Below are positions 63,577-64,000 of a stretch of DNA of 64,000 nt, piece by piece. Within the stretch, counting starts at the first letter, position 1, and each line of letters opens with the position of its first letter. The stretch is from Kalaharituber pfeilii (Eukaryota; Ascomycota; Pezizomycetes; Pezizales; Pezizaceae), in assembly GCA_015179045.1 (NCBI GenBank), contig WHUZ01000006.1:186001-250000 (forward strand), read 5' to 3'. The notes beneath the pieces are model-generated. The model searched no databases and had not been told where the DNA came from. It saw only the letters and a program-made list of their open reading frames with translations. The translations under genes were made by a program, and so were the position numbers.

Positions 63577-64000
63577 TGGACAAGGCTGTGAACGTACGGC
63601 TCGAATGTGAGGATGATTACCCCACACTCTTTCGCCGAAAAAAGAAAATGGGATATCGGGATATCGGGATAACGGGATACCCAATTTCACGTTTCATCAG
63701 CATGGCATTTCACTCTTTTCTTTTTACTACCGCGCTTTCATTCTTCGATTGCCCCCTTTTTAATCATGCCTTGTACCCCTGCGTGAAACCCGCTCTCGGC
63801 GAATCAAAGACTATGCTAACAACGGCTTTCTTTACTTCTTTGCGTTCCACTCAGGCTGGGACCGAATCTCGCACGAGTTCTGCCTTCAACGTGCATTACC
63901 TTCCTCGTCTACGAGAACACTCGATTCTACTTGCAATAGACGCTAAAAAACAGCACTGCCCACTTGAGCGTCCCATCTAATTCGACTGATTTGCCTGACA
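63008..64000. other. downstream of carrier, no gene
   Basis: Contains the out-of-frame helix-6 remnant just after 63007, T-rich DNA at 63020-63210, and an A29 run at 63546-63574. The frame at 63576-63980 has no recognisable domain. Confidence 0.45.
63546..63574 (+). repeat. 29-base A run
   Basis: Uninterrupted A homopolymer downstream of the carrier gene; length should be treated as approximate. An 'ATATCGGG' triple repeat (GGGATATCGGGATATCGGGATAACGGGATA) begins about 80 bp later, near 63651-63679. Confidence 0.85.

Overview
This 64 kb window is nuclear DNA from a filamentous ascomycete fungus (Pezizomycotina; an early-branching class such as Pezizomycetes would fit, but this is inference). 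The reasons are many short GT-AG introns of about 45-110 bp, up to six per gene, fungal-specific families (Knr4/Smi1, an inositol-phosphoceramide mannosyltransferase, a Vrg4 GDP-mannose transporter, an Edc1-like decapping factor), and long intergenic spaces rich in homopolymers and simple repeats. There is no bacterial operon logic; each gene is read on its own.

Layout, left to right. 1.9-3.9 kb (-): CorA/Mnr2-type Mg transporter. 3.9-9.1 kb: gene-poor, with a strong pyrimidine tract. 9.1-11.0 kb (-): possible small membrane protein, then Vrg4. 12.1-12.9 kb (+): Plp1/TXNDC9-like protein. 13.5-13.8 kb: 304 bp element with 33 bp terminal inverted repeats. 17-18.1 kb: C/T-rich DNA with a G-quadruplex-capable repeat, leading into Smi1/Knr4 (18.4-19.9 kb, +). 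21.1-22.6 kb (-): mitochondrial Htd2-like dehydratase. 24.6-25.9 kb (-): Edc1/PNRC-motif protein. 30.0-31.6 kb (+): eRF1. 32.3-34.7 kb (+): Mto1. 36.8-38.1 kb (+): Sur1/Csg1-type MIPC synthase. 38.9-40.0 kb (-): conserved-looking 126-residue membrane protein. 41.2-42.2 kb (-): unrecognised, probably decaying gene. 42.8-43.4 kb (+): Urm1. 47.2-48.8 kb (-): GSK-3 kinase. 54.6-55.8 kb (-): Tom40. 56.4-59.2 kb (+): Cbp80, with an apparent frameshift. 61.5-63.0 kb (+): Flx1/folate-type mitochondrial carrier with a damaged 3' end.

Most genes are single-copy housekeeping functions. They group loosely by theme: translation and mRNA/tRNA handling (eRF1, Mto1, Urm1, Cbp80, Edc1-like), secretory and cell-wall glycosylation (Vrg4, MIPC synthase, Knr4), mitochondria (Tom40, Flx1-like, Htd2, Mto1) and signalling (GSK-3). 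I see no secondary-metabolite cluster, virus, CRISPR array, rRNA or confident tRNA. Exon coordinates were derived by hand from splice signals and reading frame; each listed multi-exon CDS closes in frame unless noted.

The most unusual observations are the inverted-repeat element, a 15-mer present three times, micro-exons at the start of URM1 and the end of the eRF1 gene, the Cbp80 frameshift, the broken last helix of the carrier, and two candidate small or spliced genes with no recognised family. I did not find a convincing undescribed multi-gene system.
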